Below are positions 42,146 through 50,700 of a stretch of 64,000 bases of DNA, in pieces (position 1 is the stretch's first letter; each line of letters opens with the position of its first letter). Both the position numbers and the translations under genes were made by a program. This DNA is from Lentisphaerae bacterium ADurb.Bin242 (GTDB lineage: Bacteria > Verrucomicrobiota > Lentisphaeria > Victivallales > UBA1829). A model generated the notes under the pieces. It worked only from the letters and a program-made list of their open reading frames with translations. It was not told the origin of the DNA and ran no database searches. Location of the stretch: positions 124,001 through 188,000 of the forward strand of contig MWCA01000001.1 of assembly GCA_002069785.1 (NCBI GenBank), given 5' to 3'.

Positions 42146-42973
42146 ATGAAAGAGATTGAAAACATTTTTGACGCGATTCGGGAACTGACCTCCCTTCCGG
42201 TGTTATGGAAAGGAGTCGGAGCCAAGGCCGCCGAGTGCGGATTGGATTTCGAGCACACGCTTCACTGCAATCCGTTCTGCGCATCCGTGAAACGGGACTC
42301 CATGCGGCTGAACCAATGCTGTTCGCATGACAACTGTTTTCTGGTCGCGGAGGCGGAAAAGCGCCGGGAACCGTTCGTCGGGACATGCCATGCCGGGTGT
42401 TCCGAGATCGTGGTTCCCGTTTTTCAGCAGGGAAAGTGCATCGAGATCGTCTGCGCGGGACCGTTCCGGAGGGCCGGGAGCGTCTGCGCGTATCCGTCCC
42501 TGAAAGAGAAGTTCGGGCGTCTGCCGCGGCTGGACGGTTCCCGGATTGCGAAGACACAATCCCTGCTGGCTTCGATTGTCCCGCTGGCTTCGGATGCGAA
42601 GCGCCGCCTTCAGCTGGCCGGCATGACTGAAAACGTGAAGGATTCGCGCATTGTCGCCGTAATCGATCTTCTGCGGCGGCGCATCGACCGGAAAATCGAG
42701 GTTGCGCCGCTGGCGGCGGCCGTGTGCCTCAGCCCGTCGCGCCTGATCCATGTTTTCAAAAAAGAGATGAATTGCTCCATCTCGGAATACGCGATATCCC
42801 TGCGGATCGAAAAGGCGAAAACGCTTCTGGCGGAAACCTCTCTGCCGATGAACGAGGTCATGCGGGAATCCGGGCTGGACGATCCCAGCCGGTTCTGCAT
42901 GGTCTTCAAGCGGGAAACGGGCCGCACGCCTCTTCAATACCGCCGCCGGTTCAAAGTCTCGCGCAACGCATAG
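42146..42973 (+). CDS. PocR-domain AraC-family regulator
   Basis: 275 residues. The N-terminal ~150 residues match the PocR sensory domain, with its Cys-rich core (NPFCASVKRD, CCSHDNC, GTCHAGCSEIVVPV), known to bind small hydrocarbons or a metal-linked ligand. The C-terminal AraC region has LAAAVCLSPSRLIHVFKKE and MNEVMRESGLDDPSRFC. AGGA lies close to the ATG. Divergently placed with the FAD oxidoreductase, its probable target. Confidence 0.9.
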   Translation: MKEIENIFDAIRELTSLPVLWKGVGAKAAECGLDFEHTLHCNPFCASVKRDSMRLNQCCSHDNCFLVAEAEKRREPFVGTCHAGCSEIVVPVFQQGKCIEIVCAGPFRRAGSVCAYPSLKEKFGRLPRLDGSRIAKTQSLLASIVPLASDAKRRLQLAGMTENVKDSRIVAVIDLLRRRIDRKIEVAPLAAAVCLSPSRLIHVFKKEMNCSISEYAISLRIEKAKTLLAETSLPMNEVMRESGLDDPSRFCMVFKRETGRTPLQYRRRFKVSRNA

Positions 42974-42994
42974 GGGAAAACAGCCGTTTTCCGG

Positions 42995-43924
42995 TCAGCT
43001 GACGGCCATCTTCTTCCATGTTTTTCCGGAAACGGCGATTCCGCCCAGCACCAGAAGGATTCCGATGATTTTGAACGGGGTGAGATGCTCTCCAAGGATG
43101 GCAAACGCCATCAGCATCGTCAGGATCGGGGTCAGATACTGCATGATGGTGACGATGTTGATGCTGATCCGGCTGAGCGCCGCGTTCCACGCGTAAAACC
43201 CGAGGGCCGTCGGAAAGACCGCCAGATAGAGGACCAGTCCCCAGGTCGTCCCGTCGGACGGCAGCACGCGGGCGCTTCCCAGGCAGCCGTCGATCACGAG
43301 CAGGGAGCACGAGGCGAACAGCATGGACCACGCGGTGACCGCCATGTCGTTTCCCGTCGTGACGATGCGTTTTGCATAGATGGCCGCAATCGCCCAGCTC
43401 AGGACCGCGATGAACGCCAGCAGGTCCCCGATCCCGAAGGCGGTGATATCGAGTCCTTGCGGCGTGATGACTTCGAGCACCATCATGCACCCGAGGGTGC
43501 TGATCAGCATGCCGCCCCACTGGAACAGCCCGATTCTCTCAAGGAAAAGGGCGCTCAGAAGCATGGTCAGCACCGGGGAAAAGGCCATGATCATGGAAGC
43601 GTTGATTGCGCTTGTGTAGCATTGTCCCCAGAAAAGAAACACGCTCATGATCGTGGAGGAAAACTGTCCCAGCAGCGCAATCCGGAGATAATCCCTCCGG
43701 GAGAATGAGAACATTCCTTTCGGGTCCTTCAGGATGCAGACCAGAAAAAGAATCGCGCCTCCCAGCGAAAAGCGCATCAGGGACAGCGAAACGGGGTCGA
43801 TCTTTGTTTTCTCGCCGCCCATCAGCCAGCGGACCGCCACATACACGGTGGCCCACAGGAACGCGGACAGAAACGAGAAGATCACGCCGGAAACAGTTTT
43901 CCGGTCGGCTCCGGAGGCGTTCAT
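42995..43924 (-). CDS. EamA/DMT-family transporter
   Basis: 309 residues with ten predicted transmembrane helices in two EamA halves (FLSAFLWATVYVAVRWLMGG; IGDLLAFIAVLSWAIAAIYAKR). Exporters of this family move amino acids or other metabolites. It starts in an ATGA overlap with the Lrp-type regulator gene, and Lrp family members often control a neighbouring exporter, so an amino acid is the likely cargo. Confidence 0.9.
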   Translation of the reverse strand: MNASGADRKTVSGVIFSFLSAFLWATVYVAVRWLMGGEKTKIDPVSLSLMRFSLGGAILFLVCILKDPKGMFSFSRRDYLRIALLGQFSSTIMSVFLFWGQCYTSAINASMIMAFSPVLTMLLSALFLERIGLFQWGGMLISTLGCMMVLEVITPQGLDITAFGIGDLLAFIAVLSWAIAAIYAKRIVTTGNDMAVTAWSMLFASCSLLVIDGCLGSARVLPSDGTTWGLVLYLAVFPTALGFYAWNAALSRISINIVTIMQYLTPILTMLMAFAILGEHLTPFKIIGILLVLGGIAVSGKTWKKMAVS

Positions 43925-44379
43925 TTGGCAGGAGCCTCCATCTGAAAGGTGTTTTTCAGGGTTTCGAGGATCAGCAGAGTGTAGCAGTCGCGCACGCCCA
44001 GTTCTCCGAGCTTCCGGATGAACTTCGCATGGGACTTGGAATCCCGTTCGCAGACCTTCACCAGATAATAGAAGTCGGCAGCCATGAAATGGACTTCCTG
44101 GACTTCGGGCATGGCGGCGATCTTTTTCCCGATCCCGACCGTGCCGGGTTTTTCATCCGTATGCACCTTGATGTAGCATTCCATCCCCAGCCCGAGCGAC
44201 GACGGATCGACCTTCGTCTCGTACCCGAGAATGACCTTTTCTTCTTCGAGCCGCCGGATGCGCTTGAGAATGGCGGAAGGCGCGATTTTCAGCTTCCGCG
44301 CGATTTCGGCATTCGGGATGCGGGCGTCCTTCTGGAGAAGCTTCAGGATTTTCAGATCGGTCGGATCAAGCGTTTTCAT
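43921..44379 (-). CDS. Lrp/AsnC-family transcriptional regulator
   Basis: 152 residues. The winged helix MKTLDPTDLKILKLLQKDAR and NAEIARKLKIAPSAILKRI is followed by the RAM effector domain (GLGMECYIKVHTDEKPGTVG; VHFMAADFYYLVKVCERD). The ATG at 44379 has AAGG seven bases upstream; an in-frame ATG 15 bases earlier lacks one. Coupled to the exporter gene and preceded by a palindromic operator. Confidence 0.93.
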   Translation of the reverse strand: MKTLDPTDLKILKLLQKDARIPNAEIARKLKIAPSAILKRIRRLEEEKVILGYETKVDPSSLGLGMECYIKVHTDEKPGTVGIGKKIAAMPEVQEVHFMAADFYYLVKVCERDSKSHAKFIRKLGELGVRDCYTLLILETLKNTFQMEAPAK

Positions 44380-44400
44380 TCTTTGCCTTTTCATTCCTGT

Positions 44401-44456
44401 GAAATATTATTCTCAAAAAAATATATTTACTATAATAATATTTCTGAAAAATGCAA
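44401..44456 (-). promoter_or_regulatory. Promoter and long palindrome upstream of the Lrp-type gene
   Basis: On the minus strand TTGCAT (44456-44451), 16 bases, TATAGT (44434-44429). A perfect 11-bp inverted repeat lies across it: GAAATATTATT at 44401-44411 and AATAATATTTC at 44434-44444, with centres 33 bp (three helical turns) apart. One arm is in the promoter spacer and the other just past the start site, which fits autoregulation by the Lrp-type protein. Confidence 0.65.
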
Positions 44457-44501
44457 GAAAAAATCCGATTGTTCTCCAAAATCATGTTATTTCTGCGGAA
44501 T

Positions 44502-45503
44502 TTATTCCATTTTCCATTCCTTGTGACGCTTGAAAGGCTTGTAGAACTTATGGGTGAGCTTTCCCTGGGCTTCCAGATGGGCGTAACAGGCGCGGAGACA
44601 GCCGCGTCCGCCTTCGATGGCGGGATTGTTCCGCACGTGCATGATCTGGGGACAAGGGCCGTCCGTGCAGCGGCGTTCTCCATAATATTTTTTGGAAAGA
44701 TATTCATCCATGAAACGGTTGTCCTCCATCTTGAAATCGGGATTCCAGAACGGGTTGAACTCCCTGACCGCGCCGCTGTAGGCGTTGGAGCATTTTGCCA
44801 GATCGAGGTCGGCGTGTTCGATCTCCATTCCGTTGATTTTCAGCTTGACGCTTCTGTCCGCGGGAATGGCCTGTCCGGTGCACATCCGGGCGCAGAGCTT
44901 GCAGCGGTCGCAGAGAGTCCCGGGTGGAATGGGTTTGTCGTATTCCAGTTCGGCCTCGGTAAGGATGAAAACGCAGCGGACGAACGGTCCGAATTCGGGC
45001 GTGAGGATCATTTTGCTCCAGCCGATTTCGCCGAGGTTGGACACCACGGCCGCCGCCCGGACGCTGACGGCGACGTCGGGCGCCGGTTTGTCCGGAGAAA
45101 CGGGGCGGCTGTGAAAGGGTTTGACCCAATCTTTCGGTGCGGCATAGTCGGTGGACTTGTTGTAGGCGAAGGCGTCCCAGTTCGGAAGCGGGACCGCCTC
45201 ATAGCCGCGGTCCTCGATGTAGCAGACGATCTGCCGCAGGACGTGCGGCATATAGCGCCAGTTCATTCCCGAGTAGCCCATGAACTCGTACACCGAGAAA
45301 AAGGTTCCTTCCTCGATTCCCCGCAAATAGCCGCGCGGAATGCGGAAGCCCAGCCCGATGATGCTTTTCGCATCCGGGAAAATGTAGCGGGGGTCCATCT
45401 GTTTCGGGGCGCCCTCGAAGCCGCTCATGGCGCCGATCCGGCAGATGTCCGCACCGCAGGCTTTTGCAAACTTTTTCAGTTCAGTTGTCTTGAATTTTTC
45501 CAC
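44502..45503 (-). CDS. QueG-like 4Fe-4S protein
   Basis: 333 residues resembling epoxyqueuosine reductase and related cobalamin-dependent reductases in the second half. The first cluster motif is complete (CDRCKLCARMCTG near residue 200); the second is partial (GPCPQ and GCLRACY near 290). DAKSIIGLGFRIPRGY near 45 and VSVRAAAVVSNLGEIGWSKM near 147 match the family. The HEAT-repeat tail of full QueG is missing. True QueG makes queuosine; this shorter relative may act on another substrate. Divergent from an AraC gene. Confidence 0.75.
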   Translation of the reverse strand: MEKFKTTELKKFAKACGADICRIGAMSGFEGAPKQMDPRYIFPDAKSIIGLGFRIPRGYLRGIEEGTFFSVYEFMGYSGMNWRYMPHVLRQIVCYIEDRGYEAVPLPNWDAFAYNKSTDYAAPKDWVKPFHSRPVSPDKPAPDVAVSVRAAAVVSNLGEIGWSKMILTPEFGPFVRCVFILTEAELEYDKPIPPGTLCDRCKLCARMCTGQAIPADRSVKLKINGMEIEHADLDLAKCSNAYSGAVREFNPFWNPDFKMEDNRFMDEYLSKKYYGERRCTDGPCPQIMHVRNNPAIEGGRGCLRACYAHLEAQGKLTHKFYKPFKRHKEWKME

Positions 45504-45599
45504 TTCAAACCTCCGTTTTTTTTATCTGCGAATAATTTCACACGGAAAGGTTTCGGATGAAATGGCAAAAAAAATCATTTTTTTGTCATTTTCATACCC

Positions 45600-45628
45600 T
45601 TGAACTTTTTGTACGAAGGCTGTATCTT
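45600..45628 (+). promoter_or_regulatory. Predicted sigma70 promoter of the AraC gene
   Basis: TTGAAC (45600-45605), 17 bases, TATCTT (45623-45628). Initiation near 45635 leaves a ~12-base leader containing the ribosome site and supports translation from 45647 rather than the upstream in-frame ATG at 45557. Confidence 0.55.
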
Positions 45629-45646
45629 GTCGCCGAGGGAGAGGGA

Positions 45647-46519
45647 ATGATGAAAAAAGAACCGCTGATACGGTTGCAGCAACTTCCGGTTCGGACGCCG
45701 CTGAATTATTTTTCCGGCGGAATCTCGACCCCCCTTCCCGTGGTTCCGGAAAATGTGATCGCCTGGTCCGGAAAAATCGGACGGGAGAAGCGGCGCGACT
45801 ACCTCCATCAGAGAATGGTTCTGAAGGTGATTCTGACGGGAACCGCCGTCAATTTCATCGAAGGAATTCCTTTCCGCACGGAAGCGGGAAAGGCCAGTCT
45901 TTTTTTCCCGTACGAGCTTCATTTTTCCATCAATGAGGGCAAGGAAGAGTGTACCTATCTTGCGGTCACGTTCACCCTGAACGATCCGGCCGGATACTCT
46001 TTTCTTTCACCGCTCCGGAACAAACTCATCGATATTACGGAAAAGGACAGTGTCCTACTTGCAAAAGTGGTGTCCGCCTGCCGGAAGGACGGCGGCGTTT
46101 CCCCGGCCGCGGGGATTGCGGCGCTGATGGAGTTTCTGGCAGGGAAACGGGAGAAGGCCGAAGTCCGGCCGAACACTCTGCCGCAGCCGGGCTCCGTTCC
46201 GGAGCTGTTTTCGCGGATCGTCGCATACATCTGCCGGAATTTTCACAAGGGAATCTCGCTGAAGACGGTCTCTTCGGATTTCCATGTAAGCGAACAGACG
46301 GTGCGCCGTATTTTTCTCCGGAGCGGGTGCGGATGCACGCCCGGTTTCCTGATTCAGGAATTGAGGCTGTCCCGGGCGCAGGAACTGCTCCGGAACACCA
46401 CTCTCTCCATTGCCGGAATCGCCGGGAAATGCGGATTCGGCGATTTGTATGTTTTCAGCAAGGCGTTCAAACGGAGAATGAAGATTGCGCCGCTGCGCTA
46501 CCGGAGGAACGGAAAATGA
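45647..46519 (+). CDS. AraC-family transcriptional regulator
   Basis: 290 residues. A cupin-like N-terminus (GKASLFFPYELHFSINEG) precedes the two C-terminal helix-turn-helix motifs (LKTVSSDFHVSEQTVRRIF; IAGIAGKCGFGDLYVFSKAF). GAGGGAGAGGG lies just before the ATG; a second ATG follows at once. It is divergent from the QueG-like gene and may regulate it. Confidence 0.9.
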   Translation: MMKKEPLIRLQQLPVRTPLNYFSGGISTPLPVVPENVIAWSGKIGREKRRDYLHQRMVLKVILTGTAVNFIEGIPFRTEAGKASLFFPYELHFSINEGKEECTYLAVTFTLNDPAGYSFLSPLRNKLIDITEKDSVLLAKVVSACRKDGGVSPAAGIAALMEFLAGKREKAEVRPNTLPQPGSVPELFSRIVAYICRNFHKGISLKTVSSDFHVSEQTVRRIFLRSGCGCTPGFLIQELRLSRAQELLRNTTLSIAGIAGKCGFGDLYVFSKAFKRRMKIAPLRYRRNGK

Positions 46520-46600
46520 TGAATTATTTTTTTCAGTCGACCCGGAATTCCGCATTCCCAGGGCGGGGCTGCGGACCATTTGAATTTTTAGGTATTTTCA

Positions 46601-46710
46601 TGCGTAATTGTTCTTTTTTTATAAAAAAAATATTTCATATGCATAATTTTGGTTTTTCCGGACGAATTAGTAGACGGAACATTGAATATTTTTTAGTCAA
46701 AATGCGTAAG
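46601..46710. repeat. Three ATGCRTAA repeats upstream of the LexA-like gene
   Basis: In the 271-base gap before the LexA-like gene, ATGCGTAATT (46601), ATGCATAATT (46639) and ATGCGTAAG (46702) occur in the same orientation within AT-rich DNA. The spacings are 38 and 63 bases. They may be operator half-sites of the LexA-like protein. No convincing promoter hexamers were found here. Confidence 0.35.
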
Positions 46711-46790
46711 CCGTAAAAACGGGAATATGTCGACGCGGCATGGGTTCGTTTTTGAGGATGGGCGCATGAAACGCAAACTGGAGGTGACCT

Positions 46791-47396
46791 ATGAAGGGGT
46801 TGACGGACAAACAGCGCAACATCCTGAACTTTATCGGGGATTTCATGGATGTGAATCTCATGGCGCCGACCGTGTACGAAATCGCCGAACACTTTCATAT
46901 CAAAACCTCCACTGTTTTTGCGCATCTGCGCTCCCTTCAGAGAAAGGATTTCATATCGCGGAGTTCCAAGGCCAGGAGCATCAGCCTGAGCAAGCCCCGT
47001 GCGAAGACACGCCGCCCGAACGGGGTCTGCTCCATTCCTTTTTATGAAAAGAACGGGCAGAAAGCCAAGAAGGAATTCTATTACGACTCTTCGGTAATGA
47101 AGGATGTCCTCGATTCCAGAAAACTGTTCGCCGTCCGGATCCAGAACAGCTCCATGCATTCGGCCGGGATCCTGGACGGAGATATCGCGATTCTCAGGAA
47201 ATTCAGCAACAACGTGAAAAACGGAGACATCGTGCTGGTCGAAGTCGACGGAAATTCCGAACTCCGCACATTCCGCCGGCTGGATGACGACACCATCGAA
47301 CTGGCCCCGTCTTCCGACAGCGTCGAATCACTGACCTGTTCAAAAGAGGATGTCTCCATTCGCGGGGTGCTGATCGGGATTCAAAGAAGTCTTTAA
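46791..47396 (+). CDS. LexA-like regulator, probably not self-cleaving
   Basis: 201 residues: a LexA-type winged helix (TDKQRNILNFIGDFMD; VYEIAEHFHIKTSTVFAHLR) and a C-terminal S24-peptidase-like domain. The serine of the catalytic dyad is kept (NSSMHSAGILDGD, Ser121). The lysine partner appears to be Arg159 (SELRTFRRL), and no Ala-Gly cleavage site is seen between the domains (RPNGVCSIPF there). It may repress without the usual RecA-triggered cleavage or answer a different signal. GGAGGTGA five bases before the ATG is a strong ribosome site. A terminator follows. Confidence 0.82.
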   Translation: MKGLTDKQRNILNFIGDFMDVNLMAPTVYEIAEHFHIKTSTVFAHLRSLQRKDFISRSSKARSISLSKPRAKTRRPNGVCSIPFYEKNGQKAKKEFYYDSSVMKDVLDSRKLFAVRIQNSSMHSAGILDGDIAILRKFSNNVKNGDIVLVEVDGNSELRTFRRLDDDTIELAPSSDSVESLTCSKEDVSIRGVLIGIQRSL

Positions 47397-47526
47397 TCCT
47401 GACGGACTGCGGGATGGCCGCCGGAAAGGGGGAGGGAACGGAATCATAAACCGTTCCCGACAGGGGGGCGGCGGCCCATTCCGGAAGGCCTGTCAAAAAA
47501 ACGGTCGATCCGTAGGAGACTTCTTT

Positions 47527-47568
47527 CTCCGGGAGATGCCGGCAGTGGCATCCCCCGGAGTCTTTTTT
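47527..47568 (+). terminator. Rho-independent terminator after the LexA-like gene
   Basis: A ~14-bp stem (CTCCGGG-GATGCC with GGCATC-CCCGGAG) at 47527-47560 with a 6-base loop is followed by TCTTTTTT. It sits 130 bases after the LexA-like stop. The intervening 47397-47526 shows no gene. Confidence 0.85.
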
Positions 47569-47585
47569 ATCCCGGGACACACATC

Positions 47586-47628
47586 CAAAAAGGAAGGCGA
47601 TTCCCCTTTTTCAGGAAATCTGCCTTCC
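47586..47628 (-). terminator. Rho-independent terminator after adhE
   Basis: On the minus strand a stem of GGAAGGC plus GATTTCC paired with GGGAATC plus GCCTTCC (47628-47592) is followed by TTTTTGG. It lies about 40 bases past the adhE stop. Confidence 0.8.
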
Positions 47629-47668
47629 CTTCGGTTGAACCTGGAATCCGTTTTCACGGTTCCGCTTC

Positions 47669-50290
47669 TCATTTTCCGTAGTAGGCGCGGAGATACATTT
47701 CCTTGATTTCGGTGATCAGCGGATACCGGGGATTCGCCCCGGTGCACTGGTCGTCGAAGGCCATTTCGGAAAGTTCATCCAGTTGCGCGAGGAACTCTTT
47801 TTCGGGAACCCCGGCCTCCCGGATAGTCTTCGGAATCGCAAGGCGGTCCTTGAGCGCTTCGACCGCGGCGATGAGCTTTTCAACCTTTTCCTCTTCGGTC
47901 TTGCCGCCGAGCTGGAGGAAATCCGCCAGGTTCGCATACCGTTCGACCGCCTCCGGGCATTTGTACTGGGAGAACGTGCCCTGCTTGGTCGGCTTGCGCG
48001 TGGCGTTGAAGCGGATCACTTCGGTGATCAGCAGCGCGTTGGCGAGGCCGTGCGGCATGTGGAACGCGGCTCCGAGCTTGTGCGCCATGGAGTGGCAGAC
48101 GCCCAGGAACGCATTGGCAAACGCCATTCCGGCGATGGTCGAAGCATGGTGGACCTTCTCCCGCGCCTTTTCATCCTTGAGCCCGTTTTCATAGGCGGCG
48201 GGCAGATATTTGAAGAGCAGGCGGGCGGCTTCGCGCGCCATGCCGTTGGTGAATTCCGAGGCGAGGATGGAGACCCGGGCTTCCAGCGCGTGGGCCAGGG
48301 CGTCGATGCCGGAATGGGCGGTCAGCTTTTTGGGCATGTTCATGACCAGTTGCGTGTCGATGATCGCCATATCGGGCGTGAGTTCGTAATCCGCAAGCGG
48401 ATACTTGACTCCGGTTTTCTCATCCGTGATCACGGCGAACGGCGTGACTTCGCTTCCCGTGCCCGACGTGGTCGGAATGGCCACCAGCGTGGCCTTGGTT
48501 CCCAGTTTCGGGAATCGGAACACCCGTTTGCGGATGTCCATGAAGCGCATCGCGATGTCTTCAAAATGAATGTCCGGATGTTCATACATCAGCCACATGA
48601 TCTTGGCCGCATCCATCGGGGAGCCTCCGCCGATGGCGACGATGGTGTCGGGGTGGAACTGGTTCATGCGTTCCACTCCGCGCCGGGCGCAGTCGAGGGT
48701 CGGGTCCGGAGCGACATCGGAAAACACTTCCGTTTTCATGCCCAGTTCCTCGAGGGTGTCGATGGCGCCCTGCAGCATCCCGCTCTCGTCGAGGAAGCGG
48801 TCGGTGACGACAAACGCGCGTTTGCGGCCGTCTTCCTTGAGGTCGCGAAGAGCCTCGCGGAGGCATCCGTATTTGAAGTAGACTTTTTCCGGCACGCGGA
48901 ACCACAGCATGTTTTCTCTCCGTTTTGCAATCGTTTTGATGTTCAGAAGGTGTTTCGGGGCGACGTTCTGGCTGACCGAGTTTCCGCCCCAGCTTCCGCA
49001 TCCGAGCGTCAGCGACGGATCGAGCTTGAAGTTGAAGACATCTCCGATTGCGCCCTGGCTCGAAGGCATGTTGATCAGGGTGCGTGCCGTGTTCATCCGC
49101 CGCCCGAACTCCGCAATGCGCTCCTTGTTGGTCGGATCGGTGTAAAGCACGCTGGTGTGTCCCAGTCCGCCGTAGTTCAGCAGGGCTTCCGCGTTTTCCA
49201 GCGCCTCCTTGTAATCCTTGACTTTGTAGAGGGCCAGGACGGGCGAAAGTTTTTCGCGGCTGAAAGGATGATCCAGCCCGACGCCTTTGGTTTCCGCGAT
49301 CAGCACCTTGGTGTGCTCCGGAACCTTCAGCCCGGCCATCTCGGCGATCTTGTCGGCGCTCTGCCCGACGATCTTGCCGTTGAGCTTGCCGTCGATCTGG
49401 ATGACGTCGCCGAGGGTCTTGGCCTCCTTGGCGTTCAGGATGACGGCGCCGCGCTCGACGAACTCCTTTTTGACCGCGTCATAGATCGATTCCACCACCG
49501 TGACCGACTGTTCCGAAGCGCAGATCATGCCGTTGTCGAAGGTTTTGCTCTGGAGGACCGAGCTGACCGCCATCTGGATGTCGCAGGTCTCGTCCATGAT
49601 GACCGGGGTGTTTCCCGCGCCCACGCCCACGGCCGGCGTTCCGCTCGAATAGGCCGCCTTGACCATGCCCGGCCCGCCGGTCGCAAGGATCAGGCTGATG
49701 TCCGGGTGGCTCATCAGGTGCTGGCTCATGGAGACGGTCGGATTGTCGATCCAGCCGATGATGTTTTCCGGTGCGCCGGCTTTGACCGCAGCCTCCAGGA
49801 CGATCCGGGCCGCTTCGATCGTGCTCTTTTTCGCACGGGGATGCGGGCTGAAGATGATCCCGTTCCGGGTCTTCAGCACGATCAGCGACTTGAAGATCGC
49901 CGTCGAGGTCGGGTTGGTGGTCGGCACGATCCCGGCGATCACGCCCAGCGGTTCGGCGACTTTCACGATTCCGAACGCTTCGTCCTCTTCGATGACCCCG
50001 CAGGTCCTGTAGTTGCGGTATTTATTGTAGATCGATTCCGATGCGAAGTGGTTTTTGATGACCTTGTCTTCCACGACCCCCATGCCGGATTCGGCCACGG
50101 CCATTTGCGCAAGGGGGATTCGCGCGTTGTTGGCGGCCAGTGCGGCGGCGCGGAAAATGGCATCCACCTGCTCCTGGGAGTAATCCGCATAAATCTCCTG
50201 GGCCGCCTTGACTTTCGCTACGATCTGATCCAGCTCCCGGCGTTCGAGTTCCTCCTGGGGCACATCCGGTTTCAGGTTTTTCTCATTCAT
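47669..50290 (-). CDS. adhE: Bifunctional aldehyde/alcohol dehydrogenase AdhE
   Basis: 873 residues, the normal length. The N-terminal aldehyde dehydrogenase half has the catalytic Cys in FDNGMICASEQSV near residue 247 and AGNTPVIMDE. The C-terminal iron-dependent alcohol dehydrogenase half shows GGGSPMDAAKIMWL, the TSGTGSEVTPFAVITDE segment and the metal ligand region GVCHSMAHKLGAAFHMPHG. It reduces acetyl-CoA to ethanol, recycling NADH in fermentation. AAAGGAGG lies seven bases before the ATG. Single gene with its own terminator. Confidence 0.97.
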   Translation of the reverse strand: MNEKNLKPDVPQEELERRELDQIVAKVKAAQEIYADYSQEQVDAIFRAAALAANNARIPLAQMAVAESGMGVVEDKVIKNHFASESIYNKYRNYRTCGVIEEDEAFGIVKVAEPLGVIAGIVPTTNPTSTAIFKSLIVLKTRNGIIFSPHPRAKKSTIEAARIVLEAAVKAGAPENIIGWIDNPTVSMSQHLMSHPDISLILATGGPGMVKAAYSSGTPAVGVGAGNTPVIMDETCDIQMAVSSVLQSKTFDNGMICASEQSVTVVESIYDAVKKEFVERGAVILNAKEAKTLGDVIQIDGKLNGKIVGQSADKIAEMAGLKVPEHTKVLIAETKGVGLDHPFSREKLSPVLALYKVKDYKEALENAEALLNYGGLGHTSVLYTDPTNKERIAEFGRRMNTARTLINMPSSQGAIGDVFNFKLDPSLTLGCGSWGGNSVSQNVAPKHLLNIKTIAKRRENMLWFRVPEKVYFKYGCLREALRDLKEDGRKRAFVVTDRFLDESGMLQGAIDTLEELGMKTEVFSDVAPDPTLDCARRGVERMNQFHPDTIVAIGGGSPMDAAKIMWLMYEHPDIHFEDIAMRFMDIRKRVFRFPKLGTKATLVAIPTTSGTGSEVTPFAVITDEKTGVKYPLADYELTPDMAIIDTQLVMNMPKKLTAHSGIDALAHALEARVSILASEFTNGMAREAARLLFKYLPAAYENGLKDEKAREKVHHASTIAGMAFANAFLGVCHSMAHKLGAAFHMPHGLANALLITEVIRFNATRKPTKQGTFSQYKCPEAVERYANLADFLQLGGKTEEEKVEKLIAAVEALKDRLAIPKTIREAGVPEKEFLAQLDELSEMAFDDQCTGANPRYPLITEIKEMYLRAYYGK

Positions 50291-50647
50291 GTCGATCCTC
50301 CTTTGTTTGAGTTCCTTCCTTGGGAACCTTGAATCAATATTTTAATATAGATATTTTTTTATCTAAGTTTAATATGCCACTCTTTTTTGTTTTTTCAAAC
50401 CGGAAAAGAAAAATTTTTTGATTTTTTTTCCGCGCGCAGCGTTACACTCATTTTCGCCTTCGGCGTCCGGACTCCGCGGCCGGAGGAAGAGTCCTGCACA
50501 ATAATTTTTAAAAGATAAAAAATGAGGCTGTATTTTTTTCGAAGTGCGGGAGATTCTCCTCCTCCGCCCCCTGCAACCAACTCATTTTCCCTTTTGCCGC
50601 CGCGATGTCCTGTTTGAAATTTTTTGCGAAAAAAAAGGGAAAACCAT
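50291..50647. other. Divergent intergenic region between adhE and mraZ
   Basis: No gene found. Nearest adhE is an AT-rich stretch with an inverted repeat TAGATA (50348-50353) and TATCTA (50360-50365) separated by six T; it may mark a redox-regulator or other operator, but it is not a match to the Rex consensus. The middle (50440-50620) has moderate GC and short runs without structure that I can assign. Confidence 0.4.
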
Positions 50648-50687
50648 TTGACTTTGGAAAAAAATGGAATATAATGGTATAAATTGG
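50648..50687 (+). promoter_or_regulatory. mraZ promoter with four in-phase TGG repeats (likely MraZ operator)
   Basis: TTGACT (50648-50653), 16 bases, TATAAT (50670-50675). TGG triplets, three followed by A and one by T, occur at 50655, 50665, 50675 and 50685, exactly 10 bases apart. MraZ proteins bind direct repeats of the TGGGN type with 10-base period at their own promoters, so this is very likely an autoregulatory site. The repeats cover the spacer and the start site. Confidence 0.75.
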
Positions 50688-50700
50688 AATAGGAGCGGCC

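Noticed and set aside
47783-50332. 849-codon plus-strand open frame antisense to adhE
   Set aside because: The minus-strand AdhE has all motifs; the antisense product resembles nothing and has no ribosome site.
50348-50365. Rex operator for adhE
   Set aside because: The TAGATA-6-TATCTA repeat does not match the TTGTGAA-type Rex palindrome.
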